From Mesaphorura yosii (taxonomy: Eukaryota; Arthropoda; Collembola; Poduromorpha; Tullbergiidae): a DNA stretch of 64,000 bases. The DNA lies in assembly GCA_009869945.1 (NCBI GenBank), contig WIXG01000027.1, forward strand, positions 248,001 through 312,000. Reading direction: 5' to 3'. Shown in pieces: positions 1 to 13,600 of the stretch. Position 1 is the stretch's first letter; each line of letters begins with the position of its first letter. The translations under genes and the position numbers were made by a program. Below the pieces are notes generated by a model, which saw only the letters and a list, made by a program, of their open reading frames with translations, did no database searches and had not been told where the DNA came from.

Positions 1-1580
1 AGCCATGGCTATGGCCAGTGCTTATGATCCACTGATCACTTACCACTGGACTCTCGATTCAAAGAAGGGATCAGTTTGTATGTCTACAGCCTGCACATCT
101 AGCATGCAGTAGGTTCTGACACATTTTATGAATGTTTCAATGAGGCTGAGGGTTGGTTGTTGAATTTTGGGCTCCTACGACACACTCATGCACAATACAC
201 AGGCACAAATGCAATGTACGTGCGCACAGGACATAGGATCCGAGAAAGAAGAGAGAAAAGAGAAATTAGTCACCCGAATAAAACTCTGGCAATGTAAAGC
301 TAAGCAAGCACACTGCATATCACATAGGCAGAGCGTAGTTTACACTTTACAGCGGTGCACATTACCGACTAGTTCTCTTTCCATGCCAACATCGTTCCCA
401 CTCTGCGCAGAGCGGAGTGCGCGGAAGAAAGCAGTAGAGTGTGTGAGAGAGGAGAAGACTGCGAGCAAGCAGGAAGGAGCAGGAGGGAAAGAAAAACCAT
501 TGTGCAAAGTGTAAGTGTATTGTTGTGCGTGTCTTGGCTTGTGAACAAGGCCCGAATCGCCCAAAGTGCGGCGTAGCTGCCACTTCGGCCGTCGCCACTT
601 CTTTCTCCACCACACACTTTCACGTCGCCCACCGCGCTCGCACGCACAGGCTGCGACAGCCGAGTCGCCGTCCGCCGAAGCGCACCATACAGGCAGGGAA
701 AGGAAAGTGAAAGAGAAGACGGCGATAGGCAAGCTCAGGAAGGCAGCAGCGTAGACGAAGGGAACGATGCAAACATGGGCGAAGACGATGACGAAGACAG
801 ACTCTTATAACGCGAGTGCATAGTGATCGTATAACGCAGAGAAAGCAGGAAAAAGAAATCTTGAACGAGTCTAGCCAGCTATACCACGGAATAATATCGC
901 AACCCTTTGCATTGTGATATTTCCATTCTTTTATCTCCTTATTACTATTCCAAAACTAAAAATACTGAAAGGCAGCAGCAACAGCAGTAGCAGAAGACAA
1001 CAGAAAGCAAAACTAAAGTCAATTTGTTCAACTTCTTTTGACTATATTCAATGTTAGCGACATTGTTTGTGTGCGTTCGAGCAATTTCAGCCTGCTGTGA
1101 CCTAAACTGTGTATTTGTTTTGTACTGAAATTAAATTAACAGCTCCTCAATGCTCTCCGTCAAGACTCAAGACTCAAATTAACAGTAATACTCTTGTGCG
1201 TGTGCTCTCCTGCTCTGCTCGGTGTGGATTAATCTGAGCATTTTGCATCTTCACATCTTCGAAAATACTGCCAGTGAGACTGTACACAACCAACATTCAT
1301 TTATGACGAGTTTTAATTTATGAACTGAAGTGCTGATGGCAACGAATAAGCTCAGGAAATAATTGCGAGGCTTTAAACTTTAAAGTGGAACTCTTGGCCA
1401 GCCTGTGAGTGAACAGAGTAAAGATGTGAGATCAGAGACTGAAAACTCAACTCCTTGAGAAGTGAAGAAAATGGCTTGACCCAAGCGCATCGTCTGTGAC
1501 ATTCCGTAGTGTAAACTATTTATATTAAGCAACTCTTCACATTTCAAGTGCATACATTTGGCACCAGAAGTTATACTCAT
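1..1580 (+). promoter_or_regulatory. Putative promoter and 5' leader of onecut
   Basis: This is the region upstream of the onecut start codon. Positions about 380-780 are GC-richer than the rest and rich in CpG; 1-380 and 830-1580 are AT-richer. CAG/AGC-type repeats occur near 970-1015 and a short CTCAAGA repeat near 1163-1178. No convincing TATA box or coding exon is visible. An in-frame stop (TAA at 1512-1514) lies upstream of the onecut ATG, so the coding frame does not simply continue upstream. Whether the transcript begins here or an upstream non-coding exon is spliced in cannot be decided by eye. The promoter assignment is inferred from position only. Confidence 0.5.
775..810 (+). other. 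Possible upstream ORF in the onecut leader (11 codons)
   Basis: A short ATG-to-TAA frame encodes an acidic 11-residue peptide (MGEDDDEDRLL). Its start context (AAC before ATG, G after) is better than that of the main ATG at 1581. If the leader transcript includes this segment, it could lower translation of onecut. Transcription of the segment is inferred. Confidence 0.25.
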
Positions 1581-4500
1581 ATGCCACAGAAAGGAAAAGG
1601 CAAAGGCAAAGGAAAGTGTCGAAGTGAAAGCAAGCAAACTGAGCAGGCAATAACGGGGGCAGAGGTCAAGAAGGAGGAGCTCAAGATGGAGGCTGTGGAG
1701 CTGAGTGAGGAGCAGGTCGAGGAAGAGATTCTGACAACGGGAGTGGACGATTTCGACAATAACGGAAATGCGATCCCAGAAGGTGAGCATCATGTTGTGA
1801 TTGTGAGTGGGGACGAGATTGCGACGGCGCTCGATCACGAGCAACTGATCTACGCGACGCATCATCTGGCACACCACCCTCGTCGTCACCAGCATCTGGT
1901 TGAGCAGGACGGGAACTGTGTACTTGAGGACTGTGATGGGGATTGCGAGGGCATCGACCAGGATATTATCGACGATGACCAGGAAACGGTGTCAGGGTCA
2001 CCTCCCTCGACAATGCTGGTAAGCACACGAGAGCTGGACGACGAGGACGACGGACTCGGTCAGAGCGGGAGCCGTCACGTAATGGTGACTGAGGACGGTA
2101 CGGTGGTAGAGGAAGGGCTTATCGTGCTGGAAGATGTTGAAGAGGAAGGCTGTTGCGATGATGAGCAATTGCATCATGAGCTTGATTCCCCTTCGTTGAG
2201 TGCGACGACGCAAGGCGGAGTAGGTGGCGATGGAAGCAGTGGCAACGACTTGGGCACTGCGGCCGAAGTCGTCGTGATTTCTACTGACGATGATCAGTAC
2301 GATTCCTCGCATGATCACCAGCACCACGCAGATCAGCTCCACCAGCAACATCTTCAGCATGGTCAGCAACTCACGACCAGCCAGCATGTGAGCAGCGGAA
2401 TTATAACGACTACTTCGGGAACTACCACAAGCCTTCTACACGCTCATGCGGGTGAATTGTTTTGCTCAGCCACGAGCACGAGCGGTGTCAGTGCAATTCC
2501 AACCGGCGGAGCAACAGCAACGATCCTCACCTCTCGTCCTTCGCTGAGTCGCGTCGTTCTGGTCACTTCACATGGGGCAGGCACTGCTCTGAGTGCAACC
2601 CCTCATTTGTCTACCATCAACAATAACCACACACTCACACTCCACAGAATACAACTCAAGCAGCAGCAACCATTGTTGCAGATCCAACACCACCGAGCAG
2701 AGGCAGACCCAGAAGACGAGGAACTCCAGACTGCGGCCGAAGACTTGTCTCTGTCCTCGTGTCCAGAGTCGCCGCCGGCGCTCACTCATCATCAGCAACC
2801 GCAATATCATCAAACAATAAGATTTCACTCAACAGCGCCCGCGGGCTCGTCCGACGAGCACCACACTCAAGTCCACCACCACGCACCGCAGCACCAGCAG
2901 GTCCTTCTCCTGCGGTCTCACTCCCACCATCACCTGCTCCTGACTGAGCCCGCCAAGACACACGCCAGCAGCCTTGTGAGTGACGGTGAGGGTGGAACTC
3001 TGCTGACAGTGATCGTGCCACCGACTTCGTCCACCGCGGGAGCGTCTCATGTGCTTTTGAGTGAGCACCACCACCATCAGGAGCCGGGCGTCGACGACCA
3101 GGCAGAAGAAGCACACAGTCCGTCGCCGCTCCTGGACTCGGGTGGTGAGACATCTCTCCTGTCACCTTCTGCCGGTGAACTGTCTGTAAGTGTAGCAAGT
3201 ATGATTGATGCCTCGGAGTTCCATCGCGGAGTTCTTCAATCTGAACATGGCGGTGGCAGTGGCGGATATCATGAAGGTCTGAATGGCAGACTTTCTCCGG
3301 GCTACAGTCCAGGTACTTCAAACTCACAATATGCAACGCTGACGCCGCTCCAGCCGCTTCCGCCAATCTCGACAATGTCTGACAAATTTGCCTACGGACA
3401 CGGCGGTGGTGTCGTCGGCGGGTCCTTCACCGTCATGCATAACAATGGACTCGTGGGCAATCTCGGACTCAATTCGCCGTGTTACTCATCCTATGAGAAA
3501 GTCTCCTCCATGAGCATGTCCCCGCCACACCATTACTCCTCTCCCACCAACGGAATGGGCAACCTCGGGCACCACCAACCCTCTCCTTCATCATCCTCCA
3601 TGTCGCCTCCTCCCTCCTCTTCCCATCACCAGCACCACCACTACGTGCAGAATGGACTTGGATCGCCTCTCTCGAAACCCCTGTCCCCGAACAACAATGG
3701 GTACGAGTACTCGAGCAGTGGCAACGGAGGACCACGAGATTTACGATCCTCACTCCACCATCCTCCGCATAGCCCTTCGCTGAGCCCGCCAATTCATCAG
3801 CATCACCACCACCATCACGGGCTATTTGGCGTCAACACCACGACCGGAGTATCTCTGCTGACAACATCCTCACTCCCGACAATTGTGAACGGTCTCACGA
3901 GCATGAGCCCGCACTCGTCGTCGTCGCCTCTGCACAATTCACCTCCGCTAACCGGAGCGACTGCTGTCGTGGTGGCTCACGCCTCGTCTCACAACTGTGG
4001 AGGCAACGACAACTCCTCGTCGTCGTCCTCACCACAGACTTCCAGTCCAATGTGCATGACAACAATGCCGCTTTCTGGGTCACCTTTGGTAATCACGACC
4101 AGCTTGCCGATTGGTGCCAGTCTTTCGAACCAGCAGCAGCAACAGGCTTTGATCACGGTTGCGCACTCTCAGCAGCAGCAACTCGTCCACTCGCACTCTC
4201 ATCCTCACATAATTAGCAGCCACAGTCATAATCAGTCATCTGCCTCGGTGACGACCACCGCCATCGGACTCACCCACAGCGCCAACTCAGTCTCGCTGAA
4301 GACCGCCGGAAGTAATAATAGCAACAATAATAACGGTAGTGTCGTAGGACCATCGAATCTTACAGCTACCCCTGCTGGATCAGGAAACAGCGGAGCCTCC
4401 TCCTCGGGCGGGTCGGGTGGTGGCGAGCTCGAGGAGATCAACACCAAGGAACTGGCGGCGCGCATCAGCGCAGAACTCAAGCGATACAGCATTCCACAAG

Positions 4501-4668
4501 CCATCTTTGCGCAAAGGGTCCTCTGCAGATCGCAAGGAACACTCTCCGATCTTCTCAGGAATCCAAAGCCATGGTCGAAACTCAAGTCGGGCCGCGAAAC
4601 GTTCCGCAGAATGTGGAAATGGTTGCAGGAACCTGAATTTCAAAGAATGTCAGCACTTCGACTTGCAG
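1581..4668 (+). CDS. onecut: onecut coding exon 1 (N-terminal region and most of the Cut domain)
   Basis: One open frame of 1029 codons plus one base. It ends at CTT GCA G followed by the donor GTATTA at 4669. Joining at this point restores the family-invariant LRLAACKRK across the junction, which fixes the splice site. Reading on past 4668 gives residues without ONECUT similarity and a stop at 4746-4748, so an unspliced transcript would lack the homeodomain. Codons for His, Gln, Ser and Gly form many short runs (for example six consecutive His near 3802-3819). Confidence 0.96.
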
Positions 4669-7600
4669 GTATTAATTTTTATTGCAATGCGCCTTCTTCT
4701 TTAACGAAGCAGAAACCAAACCAAAATACCAGAAAGGTCACGTTTTAATGCGTACAAGTAGAGACCAGGTCATGTCATCGCAGCCACTCTCTTTCTCTTT
4801 TCGAGCACTTTCACTATTCACCGTGTTGTCTCAGCTTTCCCATCCATTGTTTAGAAATTGCGACCGCCAGTTTGTCCAAATTGTTGAAATGAACTCAATG
4901 CATAAAAAATTTGATTTTGGCATCCTGCGCTCGGAACTCTTTGGCTGCATACATTCTCTGAATAATTCCGATCCTAAGGCAAGATACGACGCAGACGCTA
5001 AACTGGACTCCATGATTTTAGAACATAATTCCAGGCACGCTTAAACCCGCACTCTGCGTCTGATCCACACGCGCACATAAAGCAGTACGGCGGAATTAGA
5101 CGGAAGTGTTTGCTCCGTCCGCCTTCATTTATCATAGTCAGAGCCGACTGAATGATACGAGACAATTCTTGCACATGCCTTTTAAATTGAGTGCACACAT
5201 GCCCGTGTGAGGTAATTCATTTCGGCCTTAAACTCTTTTCATTATCTTGCTGCTGGCTGACGGCCAGGTGTCCGGAAATCAGCTTTACATTATTCAACGA
5301 AAGAATCCTGCTCGGTTGCAACGCATTGTTATTGTGCTTCGCAAACAACGAATGCACAATGCAGTGGAGTGCGAGTACGTGGGCAGCAGGCAGCAGGTTG
5401 TGCGTTTATCTCTTCAACAATGAAGCTGAACTTGAATTCCCGTCAAGGGTCAAATCTGAGTTTAAGCGACTGCAACCTGAAAAATGTGAAATTTGATGTT
5501 TCGGAGATTAAAATATTTGAAATTTTGAATATTTGGACTACGCTGCTGTCAGTGTCTGTCACATCTTATGTGGAATAGACAGGAACACGGACATGGCCGA
5601 GTAAAGCGCATTGAGCCATGAAAGTCATTTCTGCTGATCATCGGATATGAAACGGCGAAAGAAAGAAAGGGAGAGTTTGGTTCCCGGTACCAGCTGGTGC
5701 TGAGTCGAACTGAAATAATAATGATTATGATAACTTTGTAACATACACTTGCAAGATACGTGGCACAGGCTGGAATGAGTAACAGCAACTCATCTAAGGA
5801 GTGGAGGAAGCGAAGAAAGAGTTGTTGTTGGCTGGGAAAATAATGCCAGCGTACTGTAAACTCTCACCGAGCCCGTCCCAGCACCGAACCATTCTCTACG
5901 CCGCGTCGTGCATTACGCGGAGAGGAAACGCAATACAAGCGCCGACTGACCCTTTCACTTTCCCTCAATTTAAATGAGAAGGAAAACACGGACCGTCGCC
6001 AGTGCAGAGTAACTGTTTAGTCATAAAGTTGATGTCGACGGTGACCCTCGACAGAAATAAAAATAATGTTGAATTTATTCTCGGCAAATAAAACGGGCAC
6101 TTAAAATAAAATCCACCCTCGATTTAGAATGAAAAGTGCGCGTTCATTGCTTTGGCTACCCTACATCGGAAACCCAACAACAATGCAGCTATTGTGACAA
6201 GAGCGAAGCTCACCGAACCGCAAAAGTATCACAACAATTATGACAAACCTTTCCATCCATTCTAATCCTTGCACATGTACGCGCAAGCGAAGTTCAAGAT
6301 TTGGAACTCGTGCGACGAAGGCGAACGATGAGGCGTTCGTGATCAATTTCATTTGCACTCTTCCACATGGTGTATGACTGACTGACTCCATTTCTCTGAT
6401 TTGAATATGTTTTGAATAATGACGTGAACGGAACGAGAATATTCCAAACTCACATTTTCATTAAAGTCATCACATTGTATTTGGCACACATAAATAAGTG
6501 TTGCATTGGAGCGGGTTAAGTAATCGCAGGCCATGCATTTTGGATGAAGGTGTGTGCAATTTCAGGTGCACATTGTGCGCTGTGATGATGGTTTAATGGT
6601 TCCTCGGTAGTGGTGACGGCCCTGACTAGACTATAACGTGCTCTCCGTGTCTGAATATTCATTGGCACCATTTCTTCATTTTCAGGCGACACGGGTTTGG
6701 ATTTGCCTCACTGAGTCTCGCCTTGTGTTTCTGTCATTTGAGCAAGCGAAACTGGAATTTGTCTCTCGTCTCAAATGCCAATTAAAGCTTGAGACTTCTT
6801 CGGTGTTTAGGTTTCATAATTTTCGGCATTCTGAGTAATCTCATTCTATGGTCATCCTATAATAATATTTTGTCCGTAAACTCGAGTCCAACACTCGCAG
6901 GACAGGCGCGGTTCCTAAGAAACTTTAGTAGCGAACGGAATTCGAGCAGCAGAATGCCAAGACATCTTTTGAAGAGGTTCTTGAATATCCTTCATGCCAT
7001 TTGATTTTGACCTATGCGAAGGCGCTGCCAAGACGAAGGAAGTCGGAAAAAGTTAATGGACTTGTTTCTCTCCGGAATATTTTCGTGCTCAGAAATGATA
7101 GAGCCGTCCTTCATCCCGCAGCTTTCACGCTGCTGTCCGCTGCTCTAGTGAGGCTGCTTTTGCATGGCCATTGTGATTCAGCCAGTCAACCTTTGTCGGA
7201 AGAAAAGGTCAATTTAATTCGTTGTCGGACAATGCGATTATGCATAAGCACACGCTATGTGGTATACATTACATTAACAAAACGGATTCGGTTTCAAGCA
7301 ATAGCCACCACGATTCATGCAACTTGATGATATTGCGAGTTTTAATACGGTCAGAGTTCACTTGTCCACGCAAGGGTCGGAGAAACATATTAATTGGCCC
7401 TTAGTTCCCTCAAAGTCGAACCCTACTGCTCTTGTTTAAGGTTGTATTCCATGCTTCTGAAATTTAAGAGAATCCAAAACTTGCACGAAGGCAAAAACGG
7501 TTGACCGTTCTCTATGATGAACTCATTACTGCTCGATACAGGGGTAGGTTTCATTTTTGTGGTCATCCAAAGCAAGTTTTGATCAAGACCCGTGGCGCTT

Positions 7601-10600
7601 TTGTTTCATTGGAAATGTGAACCTAATGAAGATAGTCATTAGCGATCAACTTCCTCCTTGAACGGATGAAATTTAAGGAAGTGAGGCTAATAAATGCGGA
7701 TTGTGACACAATTTATTGTTAAATGTCCAACTTTCAGCATGACGTTAATGCAAAATTTGGCTATCAGTATTTCCTTTCTCCAATTTGCTCGGATATCTTG
7801 CTTCATGCTTTAATTGGTTCGTCCGCCGAGCTACACGGCAATATGACGATGTGCCGCTCTGGATTGCGTTAATTCGTATTTAATGGCCATCTTAAATCTG
7901 GCAAGGAGTCAACGATTTTCTTTTCCTATGCTGGGCCACAATTTGTGGAGCCAGGCAGTGCAGGTAGAGTGGGAACTGGTCAGCTCATGATTTAGTTCAG
8001 ATAATACCGGAATTTTGCAGCAAATGAAAGAAAGTGAACAGGATGTGCTTTACCTTCTGCCGTCGGAGCCGGCGAAGCTACGTGGTCGTCCTCGGAAAGC
8101 AAAGCGAAAGCGGTAATATGATTTCATTTATAAGATAAAGTTATTTCCGAATTACTGGAGTACTGTGTTCCAAGGTGTTCGAGGATATTACGAGTTATCA
8201 TTGCAAAATGCAGCAAGGTGAAGGAAACAACGATTTGTGCTTTCATTCCATGATCAATGTTAACAGCACAGAAACATGTATACACTCTTTTTGCTGCTTT
8301 CGTGCACCGTCGTCGTATGCTGATTCGGTCATTCATGCAAACCGTACAGTGAAGCATGGGAAGGCATGCCATGAGAGTCTTAGGCGTAAACTTTTTTCTT
8401 TTAGTGCATGAGGGAAGGCAAAGGATGGCCGCCGAAAGAGAGAGAAAAATGATGCGCAGTAATCAATCATAATCGAATATATTTTATATTTTGTATAGGT
8501 AATATTTTACAACAAAAATCGTGCACAATGTGCACTATACATACAGAGAAAATTACTACGACTAGGACTAAAAGGCTTCTTTCTCGACATACAGTTCGTA
8601 TTTTTTAGGTTTTAGACAGACAATAGGAAATTATTACACAAGGTAAAGAAAGTGAACGGCGAACGAATCACGAGGCACGAGGAGTGAGGCTCCCCAAAAC
8701 AACGTGTGGAATGATTCATTCTGGAAACAATTCCTCCGTCGAGAGAAAAAAGCACTGGAGAGAGAAAATGAGAAAGAAAACAAAAAAATATGGGCAAAAA
8801 GTAGTTGAGGGCACGAAACACGGGCGGGCACGGGCTATAATGTTCTTGTCGCAGTTCTCTGCTGCACAGGCAGAGAATCGAGAAAGGGATAAAAATTCAT
8901 TATATTATCGTTGCAAGAGTGAAATTTCACTTTTAGTCACTACTTCAGGATATTCCGAACGGGGAATAAAAACTATTTTTAAGAGTATTCAATTTTTGGT
9001 GCTTCAAGCTAAAACTGGAAAGCAACGCAGACCAAGGCGCAGTGGGTTAAGCAACAAAACGCACGGGATGCAGACCTGATAGTAAATGGATTTAAATCGG
9101 CCAATTTTCTATAAATGTCTTTGCGAGCACGCATCAGAGTGAATCGAATAAGGAGTACAGCACAACGAATATGACATCGAGTATCCCTTGGCTTGGCCTA
9201 AGAAACCATACTACGACATATTTATTGAATGGATTATGCAATAATCGTACCGAGTGCATAGCCCACGCGGCAACGCACGAAACGAGGAAACTCTCGAAGA
9301 GGTCAAAATAGTCATTTTAGGCACACGAAATATGGAATTGCTCTGAAACTGGAATGGACAATGAGGCAAATGTGCACTGGGACTCATTGCATATTGCCAG
9401 TGCTCCCGTTTTGCATTTTATTAATATGCATGCTTCATGCGGAAGGTCTGTTGCTGTGGCGCTCACGAGTCACCACCACTCACTGGCGCTTTTAAGTTGG
9501 TGAGCTTGAGACACCCTGACGAGTGAAATACACGTAAAGTACAGGTACATAAAATGAATCAGAAAGCATAAAGGAAAAATAAATATTGCATTTGGCAGGC
9601 AATGCCTTTTTCTCATGGGCCCTTAATGATAATAAATTACAAGCAGTGTGTTGTCCAGGTGTGTTGCAACATGCTTTTGCCCGTGACGGATGACTAGTGA
9701 CTTTTGAACGTGGTCGAAAATTACACATCACATATGCGGAGGAGGTTACAAGAAATTAACTCCGAAAATTCTGACCGAAGACAGTTCATGACGCGCACTG
9801 CGCTCGTTTTTTACGGTGCGGCTTGCTCTTTCTCTGGCGTTCGCTAGGTCCGGGTATCAGATCATGAGCGAGAAGTGAGAAATGGGAACGAAATCAGGAA
9901 ACAATGTGCCCACGTCCGTTGTGTTTATATCAGCTTATTATTTACGAAACCACGCTGTCGGTAAACTCAAAAGGTGAGCCAGGTTTTCTGTGATGAAGAA
10001 AAAGTACGCAACCGGTGATGGTGATTATTATATTATTGCTACCTTCTGCTTGCTGGGAGAGGGAGAACCTAAATTGCTATTATTTTAGGGGTTCGGTGCA
10101 CACAATGATACAACACAACCAACTGCGGCACTCCGGAAGGTAGCAGCCAGGCACACGCACACGTGCGGTAATTTCAGTGCATGTCCCAGTACTCACTGAA
10201 ATTGTACTCTACACATTATACTTGATTAAATTACCTTTACTTTCTCGGTCATTACTATCGTCATTAAAAACTGCGATACAAATAAGTACAAAAAGTCAGT
10301 ATGTAAAAACTATTGGATAGCACGAACCTACTCGCAGCTGGCCAAATTGATGAGGGAACAACTCAAGCTGAATTGAGGCGAACACCACTGCGAGCTGACT
10401 CGCGTCTAAGATTTTGAATTCTGATATAAAATTGTTGAACTTTGCTTTCTCTAGATTGAACGCTGATGAAGAATGCAAAGCCTTAATATCATTGAAGTAT
10501 TTGAGCCCGAAGGTAAAATTTCTTATCCGAAATACGATCAAGAGGCATCGAAAGGCGAAATAGGAGGGGCTGACAAAGACAGCGCACAGCGACGGACTGC

Positions 10601-13600
10601 GAGTAGCAAAAAATAAAAATTAGAATTTTTGTTCTGTCATCGTAATAAATACACAATCTCGTAGTGCCTGAATCACGTACTTGTCTCTCGATTCACTTCC
10701 GAGGCCCGTACTCTTTGAAAGGATGAGAAATATTCAATAACTTTAATGGAATGATGGAGTGATCTATCCAGTTCGGGCACTGAAATCCTTTCACATCAAC
10801 CCCCTTGTTCGTAGAGCGCGTAGATGACAGAAAATTCCAAAAAATTTAAATTCAAGTATCAAAGAATCTTGTCACTTGACAATATTTTCTTTCGGGTCGG
10901 GAAAGGAATGCAAAAGGTGAAACTTTGCATAGCATGCGGTGGAGCAAAAATCCACTCATTAATTCCTTCACCATAAACGCTTGGTTTCTATTAGTTTCAT
11001 GGTCTCCCAAGTTCCAGAGTTGGGCTTTTAGGAAGATTAATTTTTTCGGAAGCACAGCAAGAACAACACAAGACACAGATTCCACAGTTCCTTTCATTTG
11101 TTAAAACCTATGGAGCAGGTGAATTAATATTTCGGCGAAGGAAACGAGTTCAAAGCGGAATTCACGAATAATATGCGCATTCCGCTCATATTTCATTTAG
11201 ATAGGCGATTGAAGTAAATTCGTAGGGTCTCAAATGAATATGAAGGTTTTACTGCGCCATTCTCAACGAAGAAAGCTAGACAATTTTAAGGTACGGTATT
11301 AACGAGATGGATTTTGACAAGTTATTTGTTGGAAATTTCCTCGAAGTATTCCTAATTAAATCTGTCATCAGTACGCGCTTCGATGCGTTGTTCACAAATT
11401 CCATCGTGATAAAAATCAAAGCACCTGCACGGTACTGAGGAATGGTATTGCGAGTCGTTAACACGGCGCACGAAAAATTCACATCGACAATGTACTTGGC
11501 CACTTCCTACCCGTATTGATTCAGCCCAACTTGACACTACTCCCGAAATGGATTAGAGTGTTAAGGTTAGTTTCGCGTTCCGTGTCGTAACAAAGGTCAG
11601 AAATGTGTTACTCATAATCCATATGCTGATTATTGAAATTCAATTTTATTGACCAAGTTTACAACGAATGCATGCGTGAAGTCAATCCAATTTCTCACAC
11701 GCTGAGTTGAGCTTATGTCGGAGGTGTCCCGTTGGACCCGCCTCGCTACACGCGAATTAGGTGCAAAATAGAAGGATTTTAAACTGCAGTGGGCTTTAAA
11801 GAATTCGCCTGTGTTGCGATCACATTAAGAATTTAAGACGATTTGTACGCTATGCCGTGCATTCGCCAGTAATTTGTACCGTTCCTCCTGCTCGCAGTCG
11901 CCGTCGATAAATAATTCTCGAAGTGAGTGTTTTCGAGGGCGAGGTGTATTGATAAAACTAAAAGACATCAATACTCATCGTAGTCGTAATGATATTGTAG
12001 TTTCTTCGCAAGAAATTGATTTGTGATATTCATTCATAAAAATTTCGTTCGTTGACATGCTGCACTGAAATTAGAGTGTTCGGTTCAATTCTACGCAAAT
12101 TGTGCATCGTCTCGTAAGAAGTGCGTTGTATACCATTAACGGAAGGAATAGCACGACACGGTAAACTTTATCGGCTTGAGAATTGGAAAGTCGGGAAGAG
12201 ACACGACAAGTCAACTCACTGCTTGGTGAACCTGAGTGGAAGGGCACTTCTGAATTTCCAAAGCCTGTTTCGAAATGAATTATCATGGGACGTGACATTC
12301 CGTGTTGCCAATGAATAAATGTTGTTCATTTTCTTAAACGCACGATAAATGCAATGGATTCGTTTCCTATGCGGGACCCCAGTCCAAGGATAACTTTAAG
12401 AAACTCGACCGGGGCATGGTGCTTCTGCTCATTTCGTAAGTGCATACTAAATACGACACATTTCCTTGTGAGTGTGCATGCTCACATTTGGCGCAACGGC
12501 AAGAGAGCGGAATAAAATGATAGTAATTTTTCATCGGGCTGGAATTTGACATGGTGCAATATCACCCAGGTTGACTTTCCAACAACCGAGGTAGTATTTC
12601 AAAGTCCGACACTTGTTTACGAGTGGCGCATGTCCTCGAGCTGCAGCGTGAAAATTGAGCAAAATATTTTATTATGGCCGACCTACAAATGTCCGGCTAT
12701 ATTTCTGGCATTCCCCATTCTCAATTGCTCCTTGTGTCCGCTCTCCAATGTGTTCTCTTTCGCGTGCCCATTAGACAACTTGAAGGACGGGGAAAACGGC
12801 CGCACACACTGCAATACAACTACAAGCCATCCGTCTAAAAATTATGCAGTGTTTGAGACAAGCGATTGCGAGAAATCGTAGTGCGTGCAAGACGGTCCGA
12901 ATTGGAGTAAAGTAATGCCAGACAAGTGCAAAAGCAAATACGGTTGACCTCAGCATCATATGCTTTAAGTCGTTATAAACTTCAAAGTTTAATCCTTCTT
13001 GGTCATGAACTGGCTTTTGTTGTATCGGACCATTTAGTAATAATGAATACGACTTTCTCTACGCCAAAGTGGCACCCAGTGCATTCTGCATCACCACTTC
13101 GAGTGCTATTCCCAAAGAAGAGAAATACTTCAGGTTCCTCTGCATGCTTCGAAGTGCATTCGTTGTGCTATCTCCAAAGTCCACGCTATCAAATTGGCTT
13201 GTTTTGCAACCCAGCTTTTCAGAATGCATTACGTGTTCATCCTTGCCCGTTCTGGTAAGATGGAAAGAGGCGATTAATTACAACATCTCAGTAAAAATTT
13301 AATTTCTTGCCACTTTTCCTTTCCCGTTACACTTTCTTGGTATTCAACACTCAAAGCTATGCTACGGTTTCGGGTTCTGAACTTGCTTTGTCCGTACACG
13401 TATAATAAGCTGGTCAATCCTATAATTATGAGCAATGCTAGAGCCCCCACAACAGTGCCACGGTTGCAATTAACGGTGCACAAGCCAAAGCCAGGTTAGC
13501 ATGACCGGCCGACAAAGTAATCGCGAGGAATAAAAGGACTCTTTCGGTCGCGAAATGGCCGGCTGGACCTTCGCATAATATTAGCATGAGCGTTATATTA

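Noticed and set aside
340-732. 130-codon frame on the - strand upstream of onecut
   Set aside because: It lies in the GC-rich promoter/leader region where several frames on both strands are open; composition explains it.
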